Of a DNA stretch of 44,305 nucleotides, positions 26,135 to 34,981 are shown piece by piece. The first letter of the stretch is position 1; every line of letters starts with the position of its first letter. Both the position numbers and the translations under genes were made by a program. The stretch spans positions 1 to 44,305 of the forward strand of contig JAGYMO010000341.1 in assembly GCA_018400255.1 (NCBI GenBank), read 5' to 3'. Below the pieces are notes generated by a model. It saw nothing but the letters and a program-made list of their open reading frames with translations. It was not told the origin of the DNA and ran no database searches. The DNA comes from Deltaproteobacteria bacterium. GTDB lineage: Bacteria > Desulfobacterota > DSM-4660 > Desulfatiglandales > B25-G16.

Positions 26135-26569
26135 CTACCAATCTTCGATTTTATCTAAACGTCTTTTGTGGCGACCTCCCTCAAAATTTGTCTGTAAAAA
26201 GAGATCTACCATCTCAAATGCCAAGCCATCCCCCAAAACCCTTCCGCCGAGGGCAAGTATATTGGCATCGTTATGTTTTCTGCTAAATTTAACTGTATAG
26301 AGATTATGACAAAGTGCAGCCCTTACGTTTCGGTGTTTATTTGCAACTATCGACATACCGATACCTGAGCCACATATTAAGATACCCCTTTCGAATTTCC
26401 CCTCGGAGATATTTTTGGCTACATGATGAGCAATAATAGGATAATCAACCGGCTCTCGGTTAAAAACACCTGCGTCCTCAACTAAAAACTCGTTTCTCTC
26501 AAACAAAAAGGTCCTTATTTTCTCTTTCAAATCAAATCCGGCATGGTCAGAGCCTATAATTATATTCAT
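26135..26569 (-). CDS. rpiB: Ribose 5-phosphate isomerase B
   Basis: A 144-residue RpiB/LacAB protein with GSDHAGFDLK at the N-terminus, the active-site CGSGIGMSIVANK, and RKHNDANILALGGR. It interconverts ribose 5-phosphate and ribulose 5-phosphate, the latter being a substrate of ribBA in the same cluster. It is spaced 47 bases from glyA and probably co-transcribed. Confidence 0.96.
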   Translation of the reverse strand: MNIIIGSDHAGFDLKEKIRTFLFERNEFLVEDAGVFNREPVDYPIIAHHVAKNISEGKFERGILICGSGIGMSIVANKHRNVRAALCHNLYTVKFSRKHNDANILALGGRVLGDGLAFEMVDLFLQTNFEGGRHKRRLDKIEDW

Positions 26570-26734
26570 TGTTTCTCTTTTTAAAATCTAATTACAATAC
26601 ATATATTATATATCTTTGGCGTTTTCTTTGGTTAGAGATCGTATTTAAAAAAAAAGTTGACTATGAATAGAAAAATCATGGTAACAAAAAAGGGTACTAC
26701 ATTATTATATCTACCTAATTAAAAATATTACACG

Positions 26735-27028
26735 TCAACTACTATCCCTAAAAGGGATAGCTTGGGGGTCAGAGGCACAGAGGTACCGAGTTTTTGAGAC
26801 GCATTATTTCTTATTTGTGCCTGCCTGTACGATGCACCTGTCTGCGTGCTGACACGCACAGACAGGCGCAGACAGGCCTTTGCCACTTTGCCCCTTAACC
26901 AGATAAAATTATTAAACTAAACTCTTCGCGTGTCGAAGCGAAGCGGAGATCCCGCCTGCGGGGTAACGGATCCTCCTGAGCGGGGAAGGCGAGGGGTTTT
27001 TCCATTCCCCGAAGAAGGCAATAAGATT
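26735..27028. repeat. Dispersed intergenic repeat, copy 2
   Basis: About 294 bases similar to 5152-5384, within a 505-base gap between rpiB and fabF that holds no gene. It begins with a perfect CTATCCCT-aaa-AGGGATAG hairpin. Relative to copy 1 it has roughly 60-70 extra bases, including a second hairpin built on CCTGTCTG/CAGACAGG near 26848-26880. It is GC-richer than the flanks. It shows no terminal inverted repeats and no ORF. It resembles the REP/MITE-like intergenic repeats of related genomes, but the family is not one I can name. Confidence 0.8.
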
Positions 27029-27074
27029 TTACTTTTTTAAAAAATAGTTGAAAATAATAAAAATTTCCTATGCA

Positions 27075-28316
27075 CTAGGGACTAAATTCTTTAAAAATTA
27101 ATGTACAATTGGTGCCACCAAACCCGAAAGAATTAGACATTACTGTCTTAACGTCTGCTTTTCTGGCCTTATTTGGAACATAATCGAGATCACATTCAGG
27201 ATCTGGGAATTCATAGTTTATGGTAGGAGGGATTAGATTATTGTTAATTGTTAAAATAGAGTATATAGCCTCTACTGCCCCTGTGCCTCCCAGTATATGA
27301 CCTGTCATAGACTTTGTTGAGCTAACAGGCAACTTATATGCATAATCACCAAACACGGACTTTATACCCTTAGTCTCAGATAAATCGTTTAGCTGCGTAC
27401 TAGTTCCATGTGCATTTATACAATCAATTTGTGTTGGTTCTAAGTGAGCGTCCTTTAGTGCTTCTTTCATACAAGCACTTGCACCCTTTCCATCAGGGTC
27501 TGGGGCTGCCACATGATAGCCATCTGAAGACATCCCGTATCCAATTATCTCAGCGTAGATATGCGCACCCCTATCTAAGGCATGGTTCAATTCTTCAAGT
27601 ATAATAATAGCTCCACCCTCTGATATTATAAATCCATCCCTTTCTTTATCAAAAGGCCTTGATGCTTTCTGAGGCTCATCATTTCTAGTAGACAATGACT
27701 TCATTGAGATAAAACCGCCCAGGGCCAAAGGTGTCAAAACAGCCTCTGTTCCACCAGTTATCATTGCGTCGGCAGCTCCACGGCTGATTATCTTAAATGA
27801 TTCACCAATCGCATGAGAACTCGCAGCACACGCTGTTACAATAGCGCTGTTTGGCCCCCTTACCCCAAATTCAATAGAAATTTTACCAGGCGCCATGTTA
27901 GCAATTATCCCCGGTATAAAAAAGGGACTTATTCTTTTTGGTCCTTTTTCTAATAGGAGCTTATGAAAATGCTCGATAGTGCTTAATCCACCCAACCCTG
28001 AGCCTGTTACACAGCCTACACGATGTTCATTCTCTGAAGTTATTTTCAACCTTGAATCCTCTATTGCCATACGCGTTGACGCTATGGCATAATGGATAAA
28101 TATATCAAGATGCCTGACATCTTTTGATGAAAGAAAATCTTCAGATCTAAAATTCTTAACCTCTCCAGCTATCTTAGATGAAAAAGCAGATGTGTCAAAT
28201 TTAGTGATAAGTCCTATCCCGGATTTTCCCTCTGAAACGGCTTGCCAGTTCTCTTCAACACCAATACCCAACGGCGTCACCATTCCCAAGCCTGTAATGA
28301 CAACTCGCCTATCCAT
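27075..28316 (-). CDS. fabF: 3-oxoacyl-ACP synthase II
   Basis: A 413-residue condensing enzyme (KAS II) with the C163-H303-H340 triad in VTACAAS, NAHGTST and MTGHILGG. It elongates acyl-ACP with malonyl-ACP. AGGAGG lies a few bases before the ATG. It follows acpP by 25 bases in a fabG-acpP-fabF set. Confidence 0.97.
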   Translation of the reverse strand: MDRRVVITGLGMVTPLGIGVEENWQAVSEGKSGIGLITKFDTSAFSSKIAGEVKNFRSEDFLSSKDVRHLDIFIHYAIASTRMAIEDSRLKITSENEHRVGCVTGSGLGGLSTIEHFHKLLLEKGPKRISPFFIPGIIANMAPGKISIEFGVRGPNSAIVTACAASSHAIGESFKIISRGAADAMITGGTEAVLTPLALGGFISMKSLSTRNDEPQKASRPFDKERDGFIISEGGAIIILEELNHALDRGAHIYAEIIGYGMSSDGYHVAAPDPDGKGASACMKEALKDAHLEPTQIDCINAHGTSTQLNDLSETKGIKSVFGDYAYKLPVSSTKSMTGHILGGTGAVEAIYSILTINNNLIPPTINYEFPDPECDLDYVPNKARKADVKTVMSNSFGFGGTNCTLIFKEFSP

Positions 28317-28341
28317 CCCCCAGCCTCCTGATTATATGAAC

Positions 28342-28575
28342 TTAGCTCTTATTACTTTCAATATAGTCAATAGCATCCTGGACAGTGATTATTTTTTCAG
28401 CCTCATCATCTGATATGGAAATATCAAATTCCTCCTCTAGCGCCATAATCAATTCTACCTGATCAAGGGAATCTGCACCTAAATCATCGACAAAGGATGC
28501 CTTCGGGACTACATCCTCCTCTTTAACCTCTAACTGCTCACAAATGATCTTTTTTATTTTCTCCTCAGCTGACAT
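28342..28575 (-). CDS. acpP: Acyl carrier protein
   Basis: A 77-residue acidic four-helix ACP with the phosphopantetheine attachment site S36 in DDLGADSLDQVEL. A GTG at 28581 is possible, but the ATG at 28575 lies eight bases after GGAGGT and gives the standard SAEEKIKKII start. It carries fatty acyl intermediates between fabG and fabF. Confidence 0.97.
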   Translation of the reverse strand: MSAEEKIKKIICEQLEVKEEDVVPKASFVDDLGADSLDQVELIMALEEEFDISISDDEAEKIITVQDAIDYIESNKS

Positions 28576-28611
28576 ATACACTTACCTCCGTAAAGTTTTT
28601 ACTAATTATAA

Positions 28612-29352
28612 CTACATATAAAGGCCACCATTTATATGGATAACTTGCCCCGTAATATAATTTGCACTGTTAGATGCCAGCCAATAAACCACCTCAGCTA
28701 CATCCTCAGGTTCACCCATTCTTTGCATAGGAATTTGCGATATAAATGCCTCCTTAACCTTATCAGGAAGCTTTTCCGTCATCTCTGTATTTATAAAGCC
28801 TGGGGCTACGGCATTAACAGTTATCCCCCTTCCGGCAAGCTCTTTTGCGGAAGTCTTTGTTAAACCGAGAATCCCTGCCTTTGATGCTGAATAGTTTGCT
28901 TGGCCTATATTTCCAATCTCCGCGACTACAGAAGAGATATTTATGATTTTACCACTCCGAGCTTTAATCATTGACCTGACTATAGATTTGGTACAGTTAA
29001 AAACACCCTTAAGGTTAACAGCCAAAACCTGATCCCATTCGTTCTCGGACATTCTCATTAAAAAAGCATCCCTTGTTATGCCGGCATTGTTCACTAGCAC
29101 ATCTACCTTACCGTAATTTTTGATTATTTGATCAAAGAATTGCCCTACATCCTTTAAAGATGAGACATCTAACTTTTCCGCGGCTGCCTCCACACCCATT
29201 TCATGCAGTAAATCCAGTGTGTTATTTGCAGCAAAATCATCAGGATCATAATGGGCTATAATAATTATGGTGTTCTCTTTTGCAAACCTCAGCCCTATCG
29301 ACCTTCCAATACCTCTTGATCCTCCCGTTATTACGACTACCCTTTTAGACAA
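28612..29352 (-). CDS. fabG: 3-oxoacyl-ACP reductase
   Basis: A 246-residue SDR. The NADPH site is TGGSRGIGR (9-17), NNAG is at 88-91, and the catalytic S141, Y154 and K158 lie in SSVVAEIGNIGQANYSASK. It reduces 3-oxoacyl-ACP. The start is TTG at 29352 with AAGGAG five bases upstream. The plsX, fabH and fabD genes usually found ahead of fabG and after rpmF in this gene order are missing. Confidence 0.95.
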   Translation of the reverse strand: MSKRVVVITGGSRGIGRSIGLRFAKENTIIIIAHYDPDDFAANNTLDLLHEMGVEAAAEKLDVSSLKDVGQFFDQIIKNYGKVDVLVNNAGITRDAFLMRMSENEWDQVLAVNLKGVFNCTKSIVRSMIKARSGKIINISSVVAEIGNIGQANYSASKAGILGLTKTSAKELAGRGITVNAVAPGFINTEMTEKLPDKVKEAFISQIPMQRMGEPEDVAEVVYWLASNSANYITGQVIHINGGLYM

Positions 29353-29625
29353 CGTAACTCCTTTTTTTACCTATCTATTTTTTCGTAAATCACATATACC
29401 TTCATGCTGTTTAAAATTCATAAAATAAAGGGTGAAATCTAAAAATTTCTTATTCATCATAAGCCTCTATTTTTTGAGAAAATACCCTTTATCCCAATTT
29501 TATTCCTTCCTTTTTTTAAAAATACAAAACCAAGGTATATATAAAATTAAACCTCTTGCATCTAAAAGCTTCTCTTTACTCAAAGGTCTTTTGAATACAT
29601 GAGGCATTCTATTTATTGTAGCTAT
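29353..29625. other. Intergenic region between rpmF and fabG
   Basis: A 273-base AT-rich gap where plsX-fabH-fabD would be expected. No remnant of those genes is recognisable. A 9-base inverted pair ATAAAGGGT (29425-29433) and ACCCTTTAT (29484-29492) spans a 50-base loop. The fabG ribosome-binding site lies at its fabG end. Confidence 0.4.
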
Positions 29626-29808
29626 TTACTCTTTTTCAACATGAATCACGCTTTCACCATTATATGTTCCGCAGTTCATGCAAACATGGTGCGGCAAGAC
29701 AGGCTCATGACATTTTGGGCAAAATGATACATTTGGCATTGTAAGATGATGATGAGATCTCCTCTTATCCCTTCTTGACTTTGATTTTTTCTTTTTAGGT
29801 ACTGCCAT
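29626..29808 (-). CDS. rpmF: 50S ribosomal protein L32
   Basis: A 60-residue basic protein, start MAVPKKKKSKSRRDKRRSHH, with a zinc ribbon C30/C33/C43/C46 (CPKCHEPVLPHHVCMNC). This is the cysteine-bearing form of L32. GAGAGG lies before the ATG. It follows the DUF177 gene by 15 bases. Confidence 0.97.
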   Translation of the reverse strand: MAVPKKKKSKSRRDKRRSHHHLTMPNVSFCPKCHEPVLPHHVCMNCGTYNGESVIHVEKE

Positions 29809-29823
29809 ATTTAATTTCCTCTC

Positions 29824-30318
29824 TTATTTTATTGTATTCAGCTTTTTTGCGCATGAACAAGTTTCAAAATTTAAATTACATCCACAAACAGGGCAAAGCC
29901 CTTTACAATTAACACTGCATATTGTCTTCATTGGGGTATTTAAAATAATCTGCTCTTTGATTATCTGATCAATATATAAGTAATTTCCATCTATAAAAAT
30001 GAGGTTAAGATCTTCCTCTGATAATTTAATGTCCAAGTCCCCCGCATATGGTGTTACTGATAGGAAAAATTTAAAGTTTGTTGACAGTGGCTTGTCATAA
30101 GGTTCAAGGCACCTATCACATCTCAATTTTAACGTCGTGGATAAAGCGCCTTCCACCGCAACCTTTTTTGCAAAATAATGTAACTTTATCCAACCAGACA
30201 AAGGCATAGAAAGCCCTATAATGTGGTCATTTTTAAAATCTGGATTCCACCAATCAGGACTAAAATTAAATTCTATATATTTACCGTCTGGGGGAATATT
30301 TGTCAAATCTATTTTCAT
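29824..30318 (-). CDS. YceD/DUF177 family protein
   Basis: A 164-residue DUF177 protein with the LRCDRCLEPY motif and a C-terminal cysteine-rich zinc-type tail (CKGLCPVCGCNLNFETC). The family is almost always directly upstream of rpmF, as here, and is linked to 23S rRNA maturation or accumulation in plants and E. coli. No clear Shine-Dalgarno sequence precedes the ATG at 30318. Confidence 0.9.
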   Translation of the reverse strand: MKIDLTNIPPDGKYIEFNFSPDWWNPDFKNDHIIGLSMPLSGWIKLHYFAKKVAVEGALSTTLKLRCDRCLEPYDKPLSTNFKFFLSVTPYAGDLDIKLSEEDLNLIFIDGNYLYIDQIIKEQIILNTPMKTICSVNCKGLCPVCGCNLNFETCSCAKKLNTIK

Positions 30319-30432
30319 TTATTAATTCGTCAATAAGACTTCAACCCATTAAAAATAGATAAGCTTTGCTTTTATATCCAGCAACCCCTTTTGTCAAGAA
30401 AATTTCTTCTAAATTTCTTCTATTATCAATAC

Positions 30433-30461
30433 TTGAACTGCTTAAAGGAAAGTAGTAATAT
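30433..30461 (+). promoter_or_regulatory. Promoter of the Nudix gene, possibly leaderless
   Basis: TTGAAC (30433-30438), a 17-base spacer and TAATAT (30456-30461). Transcription would begin near 30468, at or within a few bases of the ATG at 30471. No ribosome-binding site lies close to that ATG. Confidence 0.5.
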
Positions 30462-30470
30462 TACTATAAA

Positions 30471-31061
30471 ATGAAAACAAGACAGGTATTCGAAAGATAT
30501 GACAGAACTATTGTTAGCCCTATAACTCCACTCAAATATTGCCCTCAATGTGGCAAAAAATTCGATTTGGTACCCCTGGAAAAAGGCTATCGACTGGAGT
30601 GCAAGAGTTGTAGATTTATCTTATACAAAAATCCCTATCCAGGGGTCGTTGTGTTAATAAATGATCATGAGAAAATATTACTAGGGAAAAGAGCTAAAAA
30701 CGTATTTGAAGGGGGAAAATGGAGCCTTCCCGGAGGTTTCATTGAATTTGAGGAAGATTTTTTATCTGCCGCACACAGGGAAATAATGGAAGAAACCGGG
30801 CTCTCAATAAAAATTACATCAATTTTAAATGTAGTCTCAAACTTTTTTTCCCCGGAATTGCATACTATTGTTATTGTCCTTCTCGCCGAGAAGCAAACTG
30901 GTAAGCCAATACCTGGGGATGACATGGAGGAATTAAGCTGGTTTAGCATTTCAGACCCGCTTCCCGACATGGCATTTGAGGCGGATAAGGAAATAATAAA
31001 CAGGTATTGTAAAACAAAAATAAAAGGCATACCTGTAGACCCTGACTATGCCTTTTTATAA
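30471..31061 (+). CDS. Zinc-ribbon Nudix hydrolase
   Basis: A 196-residue protein. An N-terminal zinc ribbon (CPQCGKKF ... CKSC, about 24-47) precedes a Nudix domain with a perfect GX5EX7REUXEEXGU box (GFIEFEEDFLSAAHREIMEE-TGL). The ribbon plus Nudix layout resembles NudC-like and ADP-ribose pyrophosphatase-type enzymes, but without the NudC SQPWPFPxS motif. The substrate is therefore open (NDP-sugar, ADP-ribose or NAD-type). It is on the plus strand, divergent from DUF177-rpmF and followed by a MEMO-like gene. Confidence 0.88.
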   Translation: MKTRQVFERYDRTIVSPITPLKYCPQCGKKFDLVPLEKGYRLECKSCRFILYKNPYPGVVVLINDHEKILLGKRAKNVFEGGKWSLPGGFIEFEEDFLSAAHREIMEETGLSIKITSILNVVSNFFSPELHTIVIVLLAEKQTGKPIPGDDMEELSWFSISDPLPDMAFEADKEIINRYCKTKIKGIPVDPDYAFL

Positions 31062-31120
31062 AACATTTTATCTTATCTCAATTTTTAAAATCCTTAGAAT
31101 TGATTAAGGAGGTAGTTATT

Positions 31121-31924
31121 ATGATACGAGAGCCAATAGTAGCGAACCAATTCTATCCCGGAATAGAAAAAAACCTTAAAGAAGACATTGCCAAAAGGCT
31201 TCTAAACAGAGAAAAAAGAGAAAGAGTACTTGCCTTAATAGCCCCTCATGCCGGCTATGTATATTCCGGAAACGTTGCGGGCGCAGTTTATTCCAAGGCA
31301 GAAATCACAGATGATGTTATAATTATGGGCCCCAACCATCATGGAATAGGCAATCCATTTGCAGTTATGGGGAATGGGGAATGGAAAATGCCCGGTGGCA
31401 ACATACAAATAAATGAAAGACTTGCCAGCCTCCTGGTCGAAGAATCAAAATGGTTATCTTCCGACAACCAGGCTCATATTCAAGAGCATTCAATTGAGGT
31501 ACAATTGCCATTCATTCAATATGTTAACCCACACATTGAATTTGTCCCAATAGTCTTTGGCAGGGCGGATTTTGAGGTATGCCAGGAAATAGGGTTATCT
31601 ATCGCAAGAGCAATAAATAGATATGGAAAACCTGTTGTCATAGTCTCTAGCACTGATATGACACATTATGAATCCCAGGAAAGCGCTAAGCAAAAAGATA
31701 AATTGGCCATAGATAAAGTCCTTGCATTAGACCCTGCTGGTCTTCTTGAAACAGTCAGTAATAATAACATATCTATGTGTGGCGTAATCCCAACAACAAT
31801 AACGTTAGTTGCGGCCATAGAGCTCGGGGCCGGAAAAGCAACCCTTATAGATTATGCTACCTCAGGAGATGTTAGCGGAGACTATAGCTATGTTGTAGGT
31901 TATGCAGGCTTTATAATCCAATAA
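31121..31924 (+). CDS. MEMO-family (AmmeMemoRadiSam system protein B) protein
   Basis: About 267 residues of the MEMO/LigB-like fold. Motifs are APHAGYVYSGNVAGAVY, MGPNHHGIG, EHSIEVQLPFIQYV, VSSTDMTHYE and MCGVIPTTI; the histidines match the family's putative metal site. Bacterial homologues usually sit with AMMECR1 and radical-SAM genes, none of which is here, so this copy is an orphan of unknown role. The frame opens at 31100, but AAGGAGGT (31106-31113) seven bases before the ATG at 31121 fixes the start. Confidence 0.9.
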   Translation: MIREPIVANQFYPGIEKNLKEDIAKRLLNREKRERVLALIAPHAGYVYSGNVAGAVYSKAEITDDVIIMGPNHHGIGNPFAVMGNGEWKMPGGNIQINERLASLLVEESKWLSSDNQAHIQEHSIEVQLPFIQYVNPHIEFVPIVFGRADFEVCQEIGLSIARAINRYGKPVVIVSSTDMTHYESQESAKQKDKLAIDKVLALDPAGLLETVSNNNISMCGVIPTTITLVAAIELGAGKATLIDYATSGDVSGDYSYVVGYAGFIIQ

Positions 31925-32002
31925 ATTTCCTTTTAATAAACATCATTACATATTTTTAATGCACTATTAGTAGAGGCATTTTTGAATTATTACCATTAAA
32001 TG

Positions 32003-33250
32003 CTACATTCCAAATTTCACATGCACCTCTTTAACAAACATATATACTATTGCCCCTATGGCAGTGGCAAAAAAACATAACCCGAACGCAAAGGAAAAGG
32101 CCTCAGGGGGAAGCTGTCCTTGAAAAGGTGGAAATTTTTCAATAATTACGCCCATTACATGCTGAAAAAAGCCGGCCCCGGCCATAGTAAAGAAATTTAC
32201 TGCACTCATAGCGGTTCCGCTAATAGCAACAGGTAACAATTCCTTAATACTTGCATACATAATCATACTGGAGGAATTCAAGAAGCCCATAAAGAAAAAC
32301 ATTGCCCCCAACATTAAAAGAGAAGGCTTTTGGACAAAGCCTGTCAAAGGGAAGATAAAAATACTATAAAGAGACATGGCAGCCGCTGCTACAACCTTTC
32401 TATTTTTGAACACCTTGTCAGATAGAGCGCCTATAATAGGACCTCCTATAATAAAACCTAACGGGAACAACATCAGGAATTCTCCCCTGTCAATAAGGGA
32501 GATCTGGTGAACATGTTCCAGATAAGGACCAGCCCAAAGGCCGGCTATGGAAACATATGTTCCGTATCTAGCAAAGGCAGATATTGCTATAAGCCAAAAA
32601 GACGGAAGCCTAACAACAGACAGTATGCCACCTAACGACTCCTTCAGTAAGTTCTCCTTAGATAACAAAGGTGAATCCATGTCCTTAGGTTTATTCGGAT
32701 CATCATTCACTATAATATATACAAGGCTAGTAATAATGAGATGGACAAGAGCTATTAAAAGAAAGGCGTTTCTCCACCCCATTAAACCTACGGCAAATGC
32801 AAGAGGTGCCGTCGCCAGGATATTTCCCAATGTACCGATGGACAGTATAACGCCTGAGATGGTAGTAAAGGCATACGGGGAAAACCAAATAGAGATAAGT
32901 TTATAGGTACCCATAAGCGCACATGCCATACCTACCCCTATTAAGGCCCTGCCAATTAATGCCATTAAAAGTGAATTTGAAAGGGCAAAAACTACTGCAC
33001 CAACTATCCCAAGGCTTGAAAGGAACAATATCAGCCTCCTGGCTCCAAAGATGTCTAGAGCTGCTCCCATTGGAATCTGAACCAAGGCAAACGCATAGAA
33101 AAAAATAGAGCTTAAAAACCCCATGTCTTCGGCGGTAAGCGAAAGGTCGCGCATAAGATCAGATGCAATCACAGCGGAAGTAACCCTATAAAACTGAGAG
33201 AGCAGAAACAAAAGTGCAAGGGGAGATAACATCAAAATTTTTTTATTCAT
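32003..33250 (-). CDS. Major facilitator superfamily transporter
   Basis: A 415-residue inner-membrane protein with about 12 hydrophobic segments and the MFS loop signature between TM2 and TM3 (GAALDIFGARRLI). A hydrophilic central loop (NDDPNKPKDMDSPLLSKENL) divides two six-helix halves, and a second signature GALSDKVFKNRK is in the C half. The substrate cannot be read from the sequence. AGGG lies seven bases ahead of the ATG. It stands alone. Confidence 0.88.
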   Translation of the reverse strand: MNKKILMLSPLALLFLLSQFYRVTSAVIASDLMRDLSLTAEDMGFLSSIFFYAFALVQIPMGAALDIFGARRLILFLSSLGIVGAVVFALSNSLLMALIGRALIGVGMACALMGTYKLISIWFSPYAFTTISGVILSIGTLGNILATAPLAFAVGLMGWRNAFLLIALVHLIITSLVYIIVNDDPNKPKDMDSPLLSKENLLKESLGGILSVVRLPSFWLIAISAFARYGTYVSIAGLWAGPYLEHVHQISLIDRGEFLMLFPLGFIIGGPIIGALSDKVFKNRKVVAAAAMSLYSIFIFPLTGFVQKPSLLMLGAMFFFMGFLNSSSMIMYASIKELLPVAISGTAMSAVNFFTMAGAGFFQHVMGVIIEKFPPFQGQLPPEAFSFAFGLCFFATAIGAIVYMFVKEVHVKFGM

Positions 33251-33553
33251 TATTATCCCTACTAATCAATGATAAAATAATATTTATAACGCCTACCTGT
33301 ATGGAGAGGTTTAGAAAAAAACTATATGCCCCGCCTGGCTGTCTTTTCAAATCTTCTTTTTAGAATAATGCCCTTCAAAACACTTTCCTGATGATAGTCT
33401 TTTTTTTGCCTTATGTTTAAATCGCTTTTATTTGCTCTATTACAATCCATATCCTTTTTTATGTATTTTGCCTGCAAAGCCGCTCATTACTATCGCTAAA
33501 AAGAGCAATGCCATAGGCGCACGTGTTATACGTTTATGAATAAGCATCAAGGC
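33251..33553. other. Intergenic region
   Basis: About 300 bases, T-rich on the plus strand, between the metallo-beta-lactamase and MFS genes, both on the minus strand. No ORF, RNA gene or clear promoter was recognised. Confidence 0.25.
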
Positions 33554-34390
33554 TCAATACTCAAGTATTAAGCCTACCCCAACTTCCTTGATATTAGAAA
33601 CCTTTGACAGCTCAATCTTCGATTTAAGGTCTGTGCAATGACATGCATGAACTGATTCAGGGCGAAGAGATTTAAAATACTGTGAAGTTCCTTCCATCTG
33701 CTCTTTAGAAGGCTTCAGCAAATGAAATCCACCTATGACATCAATAACTCTTTTGTCTCCACATATCTTTTTTGCGTATTCTACAATATTGCAGATTCCG
33801 GCATGAGAGCACCCTGTTATTATGATTAATCCATTAGGCGTTTTATAGGCTAAAGCGGAATCATCATAGAGGAAATCATCCTTTTCAACACCGTTTTCAA
33901 GGACTTTTCCTATTGTGTTCTTAGTCTCAAAGTCATGAAATCTATCAATTTCGCCTAAAAAGATCAAACGTTCTGTCAAATTAATGGGCTCTTTGCTTAA
34001 TTTAAGATTAAAATACCCGGAAAGCTTATCTTCCGTCAGCAGGGAGCCTATTTCAGGCAAATTATCAATTTTTTTTGTTAAAAATGTCAATGGATGAGCT
34101 ACAAGGGTGGGCTTATTTACCTTTAATCCTTCTATCATCCCTTCAGTGTAAAGCCTCAAAAGCGGCATAAGTCCCCAGGTATGATCCAAATGGCCATGAG
34201 ACAGAACCAAGAAGTCCACATCGAGCAGATCAATGGCAAGTTTTTTTGCGTTCATTATAAATGCGTCTGAATAGCCCACATCAAATAAAATCTTCTTGCC
34301 TTCTTCCTCAATGAGATAGGAAACTCCCGGCTCACCAATGAAATACCTGTCAATAAGCGTATTATTGTCAATGAGCACTGTTAATTTCAT
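33554..34390 (-). CDS. Metallo-beta-lactamase-fold hydrolase (COG1237 type)
   Basis: About 278 residues. The metal motif H65-G-H67-L-D69-H70 follows an N-terminal LIEEEGKKILFDVGYSD strand. TGCSHAGICNIVEYAKK and IGGFHL are typical of the dihydropterin-type MBL family (7,8-dihydropterin-6-methyl-4-(ribofuranosyl)aminobenzene phosphate synthase-like). The reaction in this organism is unknown. The frame runs to 34450, but the ATG at 34390 has GGAGG nine bases upstream and a normal start. It probably acts in the cytoplasm. Confidence 0.85.
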   Translation of the reverse strand: MKLTVLIDNNTLIDRYFIGEPGVSYLIEEEGKKILFDVGYSDAFIMNAKKLAIDLLDVDFLVLSHGHLDHTWGLMPLLRLYTEGMIEGLKVNKPTLVAHPLTFLTKKIDNLPEIGSLLTEDKLSGYFNLKLSKEPINLTERLIFLGEIDRFHDFETKNTIGKVLENGVEKDDFLYDDSALAYKTPNGLIIITGCSHAGICNIVEYAKKICGDKRVIDVIGGFHLLKPSKEQMEGTSQYFKSLRPESVHACHCTDLKSKIELSKVSNIKEVGVGLILEY

Positions 34391-34981
34391 CGTAATTTTC
34401 CTCCTGTACAAAATAATAGCGACAAATAAAGAACAAAAGCGCACAAGCACAAAAATATCTGCCTCTTTCTCCTCTTCCTAAACTATTACATATTATAGCC
34501 AGACCTCCCTGCCTTCATATAGTTCATCGAAATGACTTGAAAGAGCACCTTAAAAAAACAGTTTTAACCTTTATTTGCATAGCCATATAGTTATTTATTA
34601 TCTGATACAAAAAAACCACTAATAAAACATCCGTAAATTATTGGACATAATGACTCACCTGTACTATTCTAATAGTTATGCTAAAATAAAAATTCTCATA
34701 TGGATAAATAAAATAACAATAGAAATACTTTGCCTTATAACACATTAATTGGTAGTGTTACATTAATGGAAGATTACGAATCGATAAAAAAACCTTGCTA
34801 CTACACCTTCCCAAATCCCTTATAAAAAACCAATGCCACAGGAAAACATCTGGTATTTGCAATTGGCAAAACGTGGCATTGTTAACAACCAAAAATTATC
34901 ATTTTTAAAGACTGAACAAAACTATTTATTTAGTGCTTTGTTGCACAATATACTCGCACAAATTTCAGAAGGAGAAAATAG
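34391..34981. other. Large divergent intergenic region
   Basis: About 590 AT-rich bases between the MBL gene (minus) and ltaE (plus). No ORF looks real. The only structure is a 9-base perfect inverted pair, CAATGCCAC (34831-34839) and GTGGCATTG (34873-34881), with a smaller palindrome-like TTGCAATTGGCAA between the arms. It lies 100 bases ahead of ltaE and could be an operator or RNA hairpin. Confidence 0.4.

Noticed and set aside
29425..29492. Nine-base inverted pair as an attenuator ahead of fabG
   Set aside because: The 50-base loop and the AT-rich context make it weak; noted only within the intergenic entry.
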